A stretch of 64,000 bases of DNA from Mycobacterium sp. shizuoka-1 (GCF_002723835.1 NZ_BEWG01000019.1:8463-72462), one strand, 5' to 3'. Shown: positions 46,390-55,871, numbered from the stretch's first letter. Numbers and translations are program-made. The notes: generated from the letters alone by a model not told the origin.

Positions 46390-47034
46390 ATGACCGACGC
46401 CGGCCCGACCGAGTGGAGCACCGGTGCGCCGGGAGTCGGTCCGTGGCCCGGCGCGCTGCCCGACGACCCGCGCTACGACCCTGAGCTGTTGCGTGCCGGT
46501 GACGCCCGCAATGTCGTGGACGCCTACCGCTATTGGACGCGCGAGGCGATCATCGCCGACATCGATTCCCGCCGGCACCGGTTGCACATCGCGATCGAGA
46601 ACTTCGGTAATGACGCCAACATCGGTGCGGTGGTGCGAACCGCCAACGCATTCGCCGTCGACACCGTGCACATCGTCGGACGCCGGCGGTGGAACCGCCG
46701 CGGAGCCATGGTCACCGACCGCTATCAACGCCTGACGCACCACGCCGACACCGACGCGTTGCTGGCCTTTGCGGCCGAGCGCGGATTGAGCGTCGTCGCG
46801 GTCGACAACATCCCGGGCGCGGTCCCGCTGGAAACCACCACGCTGCCGCGCGACTGTCTGATGGTGTTCGGCCAGGAAGGCCCCGGCATCTCCGAGGCGG
46901 CACAGGCGGGCGCGGCGGCCACCGTGTCGATCGCCCAATTCGGCTCCACCCGCAGCATCAACGCCGCGGTGGCCGCCGGTATCGCGATGCACGCCTGGAT
47001 CAGACAATGGGCCGATCTGTCCCGGGCGTGGTAG
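46390..47034 (+). CDS. TrmH/SpoU family RNA methyltransferase
   Basis: A 214-residue SPOUT-class methyltransferase. Motif 1 is IENFGNDANIGAVVRTANAF, motif 2 LMVFGQEGPGIS and motif 3 IAQFGSTRSINAAVAAGIAMH; these form the knotted AdoMet site. It probably methylates ribose 2'-OH in tRNA or rRNA. The position near pyrE matches Rv0380c of M. tuberculosis. The next gene follows after 14 nt. Confidence 0.92.
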   Translation: MTDAGPTEWSTGAPGVGPWPGALPDDPRYDPELLRAGDARNVVDAYRYWTREAIIADIDSRRHRLHIAIENFGNDANIGAVVRTANAFAVDTVHIVGRRRWNRRGAMVTDRYQRLTHHADTDALLAFAAERGLSVVAVDNIPGAVPLETTTLPRDCLMVFGQEGPGISEAAQAGAAATVSIAQFGSTRSINAAVAAGIAMHAWIRQWADLSRAW

Positions 47035-47048
47035 GGCAGGATTGCCGC

Positions 47049-48158
47049 ATGGACCAGTTGTGGGCGAACCGGGCCGCAAGCGCCGAAGCGGCGATAGCCC
47101 AGCGGCATCTGCGTGCGCTGTGGCATCTGCCAGGAACACAGCTCGGCGTCGTCGCCTGGCCGTCGAGTCGCCGGGACGCGATGTTCGGCACCTGGCACTA
47201 CTGGTGGCAGGCACACCTGCTCGACTGCCTGGTCGACGCGCAGGTGCGCGACCCGCACGCCGACCGGTTGCGCCGGATCACGCGGCAGATCCGCGGCCAC
47301 CGGCTGCGCAACAACGGCCGCTGGACCAACAGCTACTACGACGACATGGCTTGGCTGGCACTGGCCCTGGAGCGCGCCGAGCGGCTTGCGGGTGTCGCAC
47401 GCCCGCGGGCACTGGCGACGCTGGCCGACCAGTTCGTCAAGGCGTGGGTGCCCGAAGACGGCGGCGGAATCCCTTGGCGCAAACAGGACCAGTTCTTCAA
47501 TGCGCCTGCCAACGGTCCCGCCGGGATCTTCCTGGCCCGCTACGGCGATCGGTTGCGCCGAGCCCAACAGATGGCCGACTGGATCGACGAGACGCTGATC
47601 GACCCCGACACCCACTTGGTGTTCGACGGCATCAAGGCCGGTTCGCTGGTGCGCGCGCAATACACCTACTGCCAGGGGGTCGTGCTGGGATTGGAGACCG
47701 AGCTCGCGGTGCGCACCCGAGACGACAGGCATCCTGCGCGGGTGCGCCGACTGGTGGCGGCCATCGCCCAACACATGGCGCCGGCCGGGATTCTCATCGG
47801 GACGGGTGGCGGAGACGGTGGGCTGTTCTCCGGTATCACCGCCCGCTATCTGGCGCTGGCGGCCACCGACCTTCCCGGCGACGCCCCCGACGACGCTGCC
47901 GCCAGGGACGCCGCCCGAGCGATCGTGCTGGCTTCGGCGCAGGCGGCGTGGGACAACCGGCAAAGTGGCCGAGCCGTCGACGGCCTGCCGTTGTTCGGGC
48001 CGTCGTGGGACAGCCCGGCCGAGGTCCCTGCGGTGGGTGGCAGGCAGGCGCAGTTCGTCGAGGGAGCGGTGAACTCGTCGCAGACGCCCGAACGCGATCT
48101 GTCCGTGCAGCTGTCGGGTTGGATGTTGATGGAGGCTGCACATACGGTGACAGCGTGA
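47049..48158 (+). CDS. Glycoside hydrolase family 76-like protein
   Basis: A 369-residue protein of the (alpha/alpha)6 fold. The NSYYDDMAWLALAL segment, with two adjacent aspartates, matches the catalytic motif of GH76 endo-alpha-1,6-mannanases, and FNAPANGPAGIFLAR and YTYCQGVVLG are also typical. No signal peptide is visible, so it may act inside the cell or on an unknown substrate. Mannan-containing lipoglycans of mycobacteria are a plausible target. The stop overlaps the next gene's GTG. Confidence 0.8.
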   Translation: MDQLWANRAASAEAAIAQRHLRALWHLPGTQLGVVAWPSSRRDAMFGTWHYWWQAHLLDCLVDAQVRDPHADRLRRITRQIRGHRLRNNGRWTNSYYDDMAWLALALERAERLAGVARPRALATLADQFVKAWVPEDGGGIPWRKQDQFFNAPANGPAGIFLARYGDRLRRAQQMADWIDETLIDPDTHLVFDGIKAGSLVRAQYTYCQGVVLGLETELAVRTRDDRHPARVRRLVAAIAQHMAPAGILIGTGGGDGGLFSGITARYLALAATDLPGDAPDDAAARDAARAIVLASAQAAWDNRQSGRAVDGLPLFGPSWDSPAEVPAVGGRQAQFVEGAVNSSQTPERDLSVQLSGWMLMEAAHTVTA

Positions 48159-49993
48159 GAGGCAGCCGGCTGGGCCGCGACCCGACAGCGAAGCGTTTCG
48201 GCGAGAACGCCGCCGCAGCGCTCCTGCTGACATTCACCCTGGTGGCGATTCTGTGGGCGAATTCGCCCTGGGCACATACCTATTCCGAGTTCTGGGAGAC
48301 ACCGGTCGGGCTGAGCTTCGGCAACGCCCACGGCGAGCTGACGGTCAAGGAGATCGTCAACGATGCGCTCATGGCGTTCTTTTTCTTCATCGTTGGGCTG
48401 GAGGTCAAGGCCCAGTTCACCATCGGTGAGCTCACCGAGCGCTCCCGTGCGCTGGTGCCGGTGGTGGCCGCGATCGCCGGGCTGATCCTGCCCGCGCTGA
48501 TCTTCTTGTTGTTCAACCCATCCGGTGACAACGCCAGCGCGTGGGGGGTGGTCATCTCCACCGACACCGCGTTCCTGGTCGGTGCGCTGGCGATCATCGC
48601 GCCGAAGTATCCCGCGCGGCTGCGCACATTCCTGCTCACCTTGGCCGTCGTCGACGACGTCGGGGCGCTGGCCGCGATCGCCCTGTTCTACTCCGAGCAC
48701 ATCCGGATCGTGCCGTTGCTGGTCGCTGTCGGGTTGGTGGCGGCGCTGCTCGGCGTGCGCTACCTGCCCGCGGCCATCCGTGGCGCGTCGTATTCCGTGC
48801 TGGCCGTTGCGCTGTGGCTGGCCTTGTTCGCCGGCGGCGTGCACCCGACGCTGGCCGGAGTGGCGGTGGCGCTGGTGATTCCGGTGTTCACCCCGGAACG
48901 CCAGCGGGTGGAGGCGGCGGTCGAGGTCATCCGGGCGTTTCGACAGTCGCCGAATTCGGAGTACGCCCGTGCCGCCACTCGCAGCCTGCGCGACTCGATC
49001 TCGATCAACGAGCGACTGGTCACCGGGTTCGGACCCTACGTGTCCTTCGGGGTGCTGCCGCTGTTCGCGTTGGCCAACGCCGGTGTGCGCCTGGACGCCG
49101 ACACCCTGATGGCAGCGGTGCGTTCGCCCCTGACCTGGGGTGTGGTAGCCGGCCTGGTGGCGGGCAAGCTGATCGGCATCACCGGGGCGACCTGGATCGT
49201 GCAGCGCACCGGGCTGGGCAGGCTGTCGCCGGGGCTGACATTGCGACGCATCGCCGGCGGCGCCGCCCTGTCCGGAATCGGGTTCACCATCTCGCTGTTC
49301 ATCGTCGATCTGGCGATCACCGATCCGCGCTCGGCCGACCTGGCACGCGTTGGTGTCCTGGCGGCGTCGGCGATCGCATTCGGCCTGGGCTGGGCGGTCT
49401 TCCGGCTCACCGACCGCCTCAGCCCGCCGGTCGCGGTCGGCCTCAAGCTGGTTCGCGAGGTCGATCCGGACCGCGACCATCTGCGCGGGCCGGCCGATGC
49501 CCCGCTCACCCTGGTCGAGTACGGCGACTTCGAATGCCCGTTCTGCAGCCGCGCCACCGGGTCGATCGACGAGGTCCGCGCCCACTTCGGCGACGAGTTG
49601 CGCTACGTGTGGCGGCATCTGCCGCTCGAGCGCGCCCATCCGCGGGCGGTCGACGCCGCCCGGGCCAGCGAAGCGGCCGCCCTGCAGGGCAAGTTCTTCG
49701 ACATGGGGACGATGATGTTCGAGTTCCAGGACTACCTCGAATGGCAGCACATCTACCGCTACGCCGACCAGGTCGGCTGTGACATCACCCAATTCGACGA
49801 CGATCTGCATTCGCCGCGGGTGCTGCACCGGGTCGACGACGACGCGCAGGACGCCGAACTGATGGACCTCAATGCCACGCCCACGTTCTTCGTCAACGGC
49901 ATTCGCCACCGCGGGCCCTGGGATTCGGCCAGTCTGATCCGCGCGCTGGAGGCCACCCGGCCGGCCGGACCCCGCGTCGACCCGGGTTCCTGA
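48155..49993 (+). CDS. nhaA: NhaA Na+/H+ antiporter fused to a DsbA-like domain
   Basis: A 612-residue fusion. The first 430 residues are an NhaA antiporter with about 12 hydrophobic segments; LAVVDDVGALAAIALF carries the two adjacent aspartates of the ion-binding site, and ALAGVAVAL-type and FALANAGV segments are also present (AGVAVALVIP and FALANAGV). From about residue 450 a thioredoxin-fold DsbA-like domain begins, with CPFC (near 461) and NATPTFFVNG holding the cis-proline. Such fusions are known in actinobacteria. GTG start overlaps the previous stop (GTGA). Confidence 0.92.
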   Translation: MRGSRLGRDPTAKRFGENAAAALLLTFTLVAILWANSPWAHTYSEFWETPVGLSFGNAHGELTVKEIVNDALMAFFFFIVGLEVKAQFTIGELTERSRALVPVVAAIAGLILPALIFLLFNPSGDNASAWGVVISTDTAFLVGALAIIAPKYPARLRTFLLTLAVVDDVGALAAIALFYSEHIRIVPLLVAVGLVAALLGVRYLPAAIRGASYSVLAVALWLALFAGGVHPTLAGVAVALVIPVFTPERQRVEAAVEVIRAFRQSPNSEYARAATRSLRDSISINERLVTGFGPYVSFGVLPLFALANAGVRLDADTLMAAVRSPLTWGVVAGLVAGKLIGITGATWIVQRTGLGRLSPGLTLRRIAGGAALSGIGFTISLFIVDLAITDPRSADLARVGVLAASAIAFGLGWAVFRLTDRLSPPVAVGLKLVREVDPDRDHLRGPADAPLTLVEYGDFECPFCSRATGSIDEVRAHFGDELRYVWRHLPLERAHPRAVDAARASEAAALQGKFFDMGTMMFEFQDYLEWQHIYRYADQVGCDITQFDDDLHSPRVLHRVDDDAQDAELMDLNATPTFFVNGIRHRGPWDSASLIRALEATRPAGPRVDPGS

Positions 49994-49994
49994 G

Positions 49995-52112
49995 TCAGTC
50001 CCGCCGCCGAATGGGGCGCCGCCGGCTTCGGGTCGACGCCGGACCGGCGTGGGCCATTCGCAGGATCAGAACCAGCGATTCGTCGGCCCGCATACCGGCC
50101 AACGCGCTGAACTCCGATTTCAGAGTGCTGATCGCGGGGGCGAAATGCGGTGACATCTCAGCGATCTCATGCTGATGGACGGCGTGCAGGAACACCGGGG
50201 ACACCGGATGCACGGCCAATCCGTGCTGCTGGGCGACGATCCACACCGCCTCGGCCGCCGATCCACCGCGGGCGTAGTCGATGAGCTGATCGCCGGTCGT
50301 GGTGATCACCGCCACCGCCGAGGTCGCGTGGACACGGTCGGAGACGTCGTCACCCAGTGCCGCGCCGGCGTCCCACTCGGCGAGTAGCGACATCACATCG
50401 GAACGTCGCAGGATCTCCATGACCGCCAGACTGCCCGGGTCGAGTTCCAGACCGCGCACATCGATACCGCTGTCCTCGGGTTGGTCGCCGGGCCAGCGCA
50501 TTTCGGAGATCATTTCCCGGTGCAGGCGGGGCGTCAGGAAGCGCAGACGGTCGGTGGCGGCGAGGATCTGTGCCGCCCGGTCGATGTCGTCGCGCGCGGT
50601 CAGCAGATGCAGGCCCGCGCCTTCCCTGGCGGCCCACGCGTGCAGCGAATCCGTGGTCGCGGCCGACAGCGGCTGTGGAGTGCCCTGGCGCCGGTTGGTC
50701 TCCCGCCGCAGCATCGGCTCGTACAGTGCGGCCAGTTCGGCGTCGTCGCCGACGCCCAACCGCACGGTCGCCTCGAGCAGGCTCGGCCCGTCGGTCGTCC
50801 ACTCGAGCGCACCGAGCACGCCCGAGTTCGCCGCGGCGACTCGGGCATTGAAGGTGGCCGCTCCGACGGCGACCGCGCTGCCGCGGAACGCGACATCCAT
50901 CATTGAGGTGTACTGCGGTGCGAGCCGGATGTGCACGGCGTCCGGCGTGGCTTCGATCTCCCAGGGCTGGGCGTTCCCGCCGGACGGGGCACGGACCGCC
51001 GCCAGCGCGATCGCGCCGGCCACGTCGGTCCCGTCGGCCTCGGGGGACTGCGATGTCGCGGCGGGCTCGGTGTGCGGTGCCTGCGTGCCGAGCGCCGGCT
51101 CGGCGATCTCGTCGAGCGCCTGACCGATGTCGATGCGCACCTGTCCGGAATTCAGTGGCTCGCCCAGACCGACCCGGCGAGCGGCCTCGGCAACCGTGGT
51201 GGCCCCGAGGGCGACTTCACCGGCCAGCTGCGGCCAGGTGGACAGGGTGTGGCCGACCTCGACCAGTGAGGCGGTCAACCGTCCCGACGACCGGCTGGCG
51301 TCGAGGTGGCGCAGCATGTACGGAATCCGGTCCTGCGCCGACAATGCCGACAGCGCAGCGGAGTCGACGCCACCGAGGACTCCGTGCATGACCGGACGGT
51401 GCGGTTCGAGATCGAAACGCTCGACGTCGATCAGACCGCGATCGCTGGTCGCCATGAGCACCGGCAGTCGCCGATCACGAGCGCCTTCGCGGATCCGGAC
51501 CTTCATGTCCAGCGAGTCGCATTCCTCCACCACGATGTCGAGGTCGTCGAGGAACTCGTCGAGTGAGTCGGCGCGTACGCCCGCCGTCATCACCTCGACG
51601 CGCAGGTAAGGGTCGAGCTCGGCGATGCGCCGTGCCGTCACGACCGCCTTGTTGATCCCGATGTCCAGGATCGTGGCCGGAACCCGGTTGAGGTTGGACA
51701 GTTCGAGGTGGTCGAAGTCGGCGAGGCGCAGGGTGCCGCACAATCCCTCGGCGGCCAGTGTGTGTGCAATGACATGCCCGACGCTCAGTCCGGCGATGCC
51801 GATGCGGATGCCCGCCAGGCGTTGCTGCTCATCGGCGGTGATCAAGTTCCGGTTCCGGTCGGTGCGGACCGCCCGAAAACCGTTGCGCCCCAAGATGGCG
51901 ACGACGGTGCGCCGCCACGGGTAATACGCCCATCCAGTCGGCTCGTCGAGCAGCTCGCGGCCCGGGGCCGGCCGAAGGCTGCGCAGGTTGTCGAGCAGTG
52001 CGGCTCGGTGGTCGATGAACTCGACACCCGCGTCGACGCGCAGCCGGTCCAGTTCGGGATCCCCGTCGTCGAGGAGGCGTGCGGTGTAACCCGCTGTTTC
52101 GTCAACGGCCAT
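49995..52112 (-). CDS. MoeY-like ThiF-domain / nitroreductase fusion (Rv1355c type)
   Basis: A 705-residue fusion. Residues about 95-330 form a ThiF/E1-like adenylation domain: IRIGIAGLSVGHVIAHTL holds the nucleotide loop, with ADFDHLELSNLNRVP and VVEECDSLDMKVRI following. It lacks the zinc cysteines of E1 proteins. From about 370 on is a nitroreductase-like flavin domain (RAPSGGNAQPWEIE). The layout matches M. tuberculosis Rv1355c (annotated MoeY). The substrate is unknown; molybdopterin synthesis is only a database label. It follows a P450 gene after 3 nt in the same direction. Confidence 0.82.
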   Translation of the reverse strand: MAVDETAGYTARLLDDGDPELDRLRVDAGVEFIDHRAALLDNLRSLRPAPGRELLDEPTGWAYYPWRRTVVAILGRNGFRAVRTDRNRNLITADEQQRLAGIRIGIAGLSVGHVIAHTLAAEGLCGTLRLADFDHLELSNLNRVPATILDIGINKAVVTARRIAELDPYLRVEVMTAGVRADSLDEFLDDLDIVVEECDSLDMKVRIREGARDRRLPVLMATSDRGLIDVERFDLEPHRPVMHGVLGGVDSAALSALSAQDRIPYMLRHLDASRSSGRLTASLVEVGHTLSTWPQLAGEVALGATTVAEAARRVGLGEPLNSGQVRIDIGQALDEIAEPALGTQAPHTEPAATSQSPEADGTDVAGAIALAAVRAPSGGNAQPWEIEATPDAVHIRLAPQYTSMMDVAFRGSAVAVGAATFNARVAAANSGVLGALEWTTDGPSLLEATVRLGVGDDAELAALYEPMLRRETNRRQGTPQPLSAATTDSLHAWAAREGAGLHLLTARDDIDRAAQILAATDRLRFLTPRLHREMISEMRWPGDQPEDSGIDVRGLELDPGSLAVMEILRRSDVMSLLAEWDAGAALGDDVSDRVHATSAVAVITTTGDQLIDYARGGSAAEAVWIVAQQHGLAVHPVSPVFLHAVHQHEIAEMSPHFAPAISTLKSEFSALAGMRADESLVLILRMAHAGPASTRSRRRPIRRRD

Positions 52113-52115
52113 CGG

Positions 52116-53474
52116 TCAGCGCTTTCGGACTCGGGCGCGGATCGGTGCGCCGGCGATCATGGTGAAATGCAGGGCGAGCGGGAAATCCGCATCCAACGAG
52201 GTGATGTCGGCCCGGCGCACGATCGTCGCCAAGGCGAGCGTGACCTCCAGCATGGCGAAGTGATCGCCGATGCACGACCGCGGGCCGCCGCCGAACGGAA
52301 TGTATTGCCAGCGCTCCAGCCTTTTCATGTTGTCCGGGTCGAACCGGTCGGGGTTGAAGCGCAACGGCTCATCCCAGAGCTCTGGATCGCGCTGTACCGC
52401 CATCCGGCCGAGCACCACCATGGTGCCCGCCTCGACACGGTAGCCACCGACGGCCAGGTCCCGGCAAGCCATCCGAGTTCCGGTGGGGGCCGGGGGACAC
52501 AGCCTCAGCGACTCGCGCACCACCTGGGTGGTGTATCCGAGCCCGGCCAGGTCGTCAGGTGTCAGGGGCCGGTCAGGCAGTGCACCTACTTCGGCGACAA
52601 CCCGATCCTGGCAGGCGGGATCGCGGCCGAGCGCCCACAGCGCATAGGCCAGGGTGGTCGCGGTGGTGTCGTGGCCCGCGAACAGAAAGATGATGATCTC
52701 GTCGCTGATTTCGCTGTCGGACAGTCGCTTTCCCGTCTCCGGGTCTTCCGCGGCGATCAGTGCGTGCACCAGTGGGGCGACCCGGTCGGGGTCACGCCGG
52801 CATTCGCGCACGATGTCGCCCGCCAGCCGATGCAGGGTTGCGCTGGCCGTCCGCGCTCGGCTCCGTGCCGGTGTGGGCAGCCAACGCGGAGCCCGGATCG
52901 GCCGGGTGGCACGAGAAATCGCGTAGGACAGCGCGATCCGCAGCGGCTCGGCGACGTCGTCGGCACGCTGTTCGAGGTCCATGCCGAGCACCGAACGGCC
53001 GAGTGCGCGCAGCGTGAGCGCCCGAGATTCGGCGTCGAGATCCACCACGTCGCCGTCAGCCCAGCCCGCACAAACGGACTCGGCGGCCTGGGCCATATGA
53101 CCGCCGAATTCGCGGACCCGCTGCTTGGTGAAGACCGGTTGGATGGTGCGCCGGCGCGGCCGCCACGGCTCGAACGGCAGGTCGGCCAGGTTCGCGCCGA
53201 TGATGCGTCGCATCTCGTCGAACACCGGGCTGGTCTTGTCGACCGAACCGTCCTTGATGCTGAGCACGTCACGCAGGGCACCAGGCGAGGTGACGAGCAC
53301 CATCGGGGGCATCAGCCACCGAGGTCCCACGGTGAACCGCGTGACGGGTCCGCCGGCGTCGCGCAGTCTTTCGGTGCCGGTGCTGAACTCCTTCACCGCT
53401 TTGAGTCGCTCGCGCAACGGCATCGGGTTCACCGGCGCCAGTGGCAACGATTCGAGGCCACCGGCCTGTGACAC
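52116..53474 (-). CDS. Cytochrome P450
   Basis: A 452-residue P450. The I-helix oxygen-activating motif is AGHDTT, the ExxR motif is ESLRL, and the haem-binding loop is FGGGPRSCIG with the cysteine near residue 398. GTG start at 53474, preceded by GGGAGG at 5 nt. No signal peptide. The closest look is that of actinobacterial class-I P450s of fatty-acid or terpenoid type, but the CYP family was not assigned. The moeY-like gene follows after 3 nt, and a methyltransferase gene is divergent. Confidence 0.92.
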   Translation of the reverse strand: MSQAGGLESLPLAPVNPMPLRERLKAVKEFSTGTERLRDAGGPVTRFTVGPRWLMPPMVLVTSPGALRDVLSIKDGSVDKTSPVFDEMRRIIGANLADLPFEPWRPRRRTIQPVFTKQRVREFGGHMAQAAESVCAGWADGDVVDLDAESRALTLRALGRSVLGMDLEQRADDVAEPLRIALSYAISRATRPIRAPRWLPTPARSRARTASATLHRLAGDIVRECRRDPDRVAPLVHALIAAEDPETGKRLSDSEISDEIIIFLFAGHDTTATTLAYALWALGRDPACQDRVVAEVGALPDRPLTPDDLAGLGYTTQVVRESLRLCPPAPTGTRMACRDLAVGGYRVEAGTMVVLGRMAVQRDPELWDEPLRFNPDRFDPDNMKRLERWQYIPFGGGPRSCIGDHFAMLEVTLALATIVRRADITSLDADFPLALHFTMIAGAPIRARVRKR

Positions 53475-53574
53475 GGGAACCTCCCACGGTTTCGACGAGG
53501 ACCGCCGCAGTTTACCTAGTGGACCCGGGTTTAATGATGGGGCGCGAGTGCGGGTGAGCAGAAGGGCGTCGGCT

Positions 53575-54438
53575 ATGGGGATTCGACCGCTGTGGCGGGT
53601 GCCGGGCATCGTGGTGCGTGAACGGCTGCATTCGCCCGGGCGCGAACGCATTCCCGAACCGATGGTGATGGACGACGCCGAATCCGTTGCCTTCTTTCAC
53701 GCCGGCGGCGGGGCGAACCCGGGGATGCGAGCGGTCTACGACCTGTGTGCCCGTTCGATCGACGCGTTGCTGCCGCGGGGCGGCCGCCTTCTGGATCTGG
53801 GTATCGGTTCGGGGCGGGCCTTGAGCGCGGTCCTGCATCGTCGACCCGATGTGCACGCCGTCGGTGTGGATCTCGCACCCAACATGCTGGCCACCGCCCG
53901 GAAGTTGTTTGCTGCTGAGGGTCTCGACAACCGGGTGGAATTGGTGCAGGCCGATATCACCGCCTTACCTGAGTCGTTGGCCGGTGGCAGCTGGGATGCG
54001 GTCTCGTGCATGTGGACCCTGCATCAGTTGCCGGACGTCGAGGTACTCGGCGCCGCGTTGCAGCAGATCGCCGCGGTCCAGCGTGCCAGCGGCGCGGCGT
54101 TGTGGATCTCGGATTTCGCTCGGCTGAAGGACCCGTCGGCCTGCCCGGCCATGCTGCAGTGCGTGGATCCGGACTCGCCGATGGGTCTGCGTCAGGACGC
54201 GATCGCCAGCGAGGCGGCGGCGTTCACCCGGACCGAGCTGCGCGGGTACCTGGCCGCCGCGGGCCTCGGGGGGCTACGCAGCGGCCACTCGACACCGTTG
54301 CCGTACCTGCAGGCCTACTGGACGTTCGGCGCGGGCGGAAAACCTACTCCCAGCGGTACCCGCCATGACCCGCTGACCGGGCAGACCCGCCGCGAGGCGG
54401 CGTTGTTGCGCTGGGGCTTCACCGCCAAGCCGTTCTGA
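53575..54438 (+). CDS. Class I SAM-dependent methyltransferase
   Basis: A 287-residue methyltransferase. Motif I LLDLGIGSGRAL (about residues 64-75), an acid at the end of the second strand (GVDLAPNM) and VQADITALP mark the AdoMet site. The N-terminal 45 residues include RPLWRVPGIVVRERLHSPGRER. The ATG at 53575 is chosen; AGAAGG lies about 9 nt upstream. The substrate is unknown. It is divergent from the P450/moeY-like pair, so the three may serve one pathway. Confidence 0.82.
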   Translation: MGIRPLWRVPGIVVRERLHSPGRERIPEPMVMDDAESVAFFHAGGGANPGMRAVYDLCARSIDALLPRGGRLLDLGIGSGRALSAVLHRRPDVHAVGVDLAPNMLATARKLFAAEGLDNRVELVQADITALPESLAGGSWDAVSCMWTLHQLPDVEVLGAALQQIAAVQRASGAALWISDFARLKDPSACPAMLQCVDPDSPMGLRQDAIASEAAAFTRTELRGYLAAAGLGGLRSGHSTPLPYLQAYWTFGAGGKPTPSGTRHDPLTGQTRREAALLRWGFTAKPF

Positions 54439-54451
54439 GGCTCGGGCCCGC

Positions 54452-55084
54452 TCACAGGTCGCGGAATTGTCCTTTGCGCAGCACGTTGGTCACCGCGTCA
54501 TTCCAGCGCGCCAGTTGGGCGGGGGTGTAGAACGGCTCGTCGAGGTGGCGTTCGATGTGCGGGCGGAGGATGAATGCGCCGACCCGCAGGACCAACGGAT
54601 TGAGCACGGCCCACAACGGATCGAGGTCGGCGCGCAGCGAGCCCCGTTCGCCGAAGTGGTCTCGTTGAGCCGTGCTGATGGCCACCAGTCCGTCGAACAC
54701 CACCGAGCCGATCTCGCCACCCTCGCACAGCGCCCGGGCAAGGTAGTCGATCACCAACGGATGCTCGATGGTCAACGCCGTCATCCGTTGTCCGGCTTCC
54801 TCCAGGGCGTCCGCGGGTGCGTCTGGCATCGCCGCGGTGCCGAGGCCCTCGCCGATGATGTGCAACACGTGCTGATCGACGGCGTTGACCAGGATCGCCT
54901 TGGTCTTGAAGTAATGCTGGACCAACCCCAGGGAGACACCGGCGGCGTCGGCGACCATCCGCATCGAGGTGGCCGCAACGCCGTGGCCGGCGAAGCTGCG
55001 CAGCGCAGCATCTCGAATCCGCTCCTCGCTGGACGGCCCCCGGGGTGCCGGTGGGGTGTAGGGGAAAAGCGGTCCGAGCTCCAT
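54452..55084 (-). CDS. TetR family transcriptional regulator
   Basis: A 210-residue TetR protein with the helix-turn-helix at about residues 18-62 (RIRDAALRSFAGHGVAATS, then MVADAAGVSLGLVQHYF). The ATG at 55084 is chosen because TATACT lies 8 nt before it, which fits a leaderless start; a longer frame upstream exists. A palindrome at 55159-55171 in the 210-nt gap to the next gene is a candidate operator. The ligand is unknown. Confidence 0.85.
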   Translation of the reverse strand: MELGPLFPYTPPAPRGPSSEERIRDAALRSFAGHGVAATSMRMVADAAGVSLGLVQHYFKTKAILVNAVDQHVLHIIGEGLGTAAMPDAPADALEEAGQRMTALTIEHPLVIDYLARALCEGGEIGSVVFDGLVAISTAQRDHFGERGSLRADLDPLWAVLNPLVLRVGAFILRPHIERHLDEPFYTPAQLARWNDAVTNVLRKGQFRDL

Positions 55085-55092
55085 TTGCCGCG

Positions 55093-55098
55093 AGTATA
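55093..55098 (-). promoter_or_regulatory. Candidate -10 box for a leaderless TetR transcript
   Basis: On the minus strand TATACT ends 8 nt before the ATG at 55084. No Shine-Dalgarno is present. Confidence 0.45.
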
Positions 55099-55158
55099 GG
55101 CACCTCGGACGGCGATACCCCAGAACGAACGGGCCGTGCATGCGTATTGTCGGCCAAT

Positions 55159-55171
55159 ACATGTAACATGT
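55159..55171. promoter_or_regulatory. Candidate TetR operator
   Basis: ACATGT-A-ACATGT is a tight inverted repeat in the region between the TetR gene and the dienelactone-hydrolase-like gene, about 60-70 nt from the minus-strand -10 box. Confidence 0.4.
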
Positions 55172-55294
55172 CGCATGTCCCCGGGGGGATCGGCGGCATT
55201 TCGGCTAGGGGCTCGCTGTGCAGTGATCGTGGAGGAGATCACGCGTGATCGAAGCGCGCGGCCCGGTGCAGGTGACCACCAACCGAGATGCTCG

Positions 55295-55846
55295 ATGAGC
55301 GACGTCGTGATCCCGGCGGGCGACCGTCGGCTTCGTGGCCACCTGGCGATCCCCGCCGGCGACGGTCCGTGGCCCGGCGTCGTGGTGATCCACGACGCGC
55401 TCGGGATGACCACGGATCTGCGCAGCATCACCGACCGGTTCGCCATTGCCGGCTACCTGGCGATCGCACCGTCGCTCGATGGCGCGCCCCGGCCCACGAC
55501 CGGACTGTCCCACCGCAATCTCCTTGCCGCCCGCCAGTTCCTGATCTCCGACAGCCGGTGCACCGGCACGGTCGGCCTGGCCGGCTTCTCGATGGCTGCG
55601 GGATTCTGTCTGCAACTCGCCCCCGGCGGGCTGTTTGCCTCGACGGCGTCCGGTGATGGTGCCCGGGCTTCGCGCAGCTTCATGAACCAGCACCCGCTGC
55701 CGGCTCCCTTCCGGTTGGTGGCGGGCATCGCCGGCCTCGCCCACCGTGCGCCCGAAGCCGAGGATGCCTGGCAACGTATTCTCGCGTTCTTCGCCGACCA
55801 TCTCGGAGCATCCGACGGCGATCTCGGCGGCGTGGGCAGGCGCTGA
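55295..55846 (+). pseudogene. Dienelactone hydrolase-like gene with an internal deletion
   Basis: A 183-residue reading frame; family members have about 230-250. The start matches the family: PWPGVVVIHDALGMTTDLR and the nucleophile elbow GLAGFSMAAG, which has Ser where most have Cys. After FASTAS the sequence jumps to SRSFMNQHPLPAPFRL, which lines up with the family's GHSFMN segment close to the C-terminus. About 50-60 residues with the catalytic Asp are missing, and the His is replaced by Arg. The frame is intact, so an in-frame deletion is likely and the product is probably inactive. Confidence 0.6.
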
Positions 55847-55871
55847 TCGTGTCGCGACGCCGCGGCGGCGC

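Noticed and set aside
46118-46393. 91-codon frame ending in an ATGA overlap with the TrmH gene
   Set aside because: No ribosome-binding site, no domain and a composition like random GC-rich sequence; kept only as a remark in the gap entry.
45897-46421. 174-codon minus-strand frame
   Set aside because: Pro/Arg-rich low-complexity peptide with no start signal; it overlaps the beginning of the TrmH gene.
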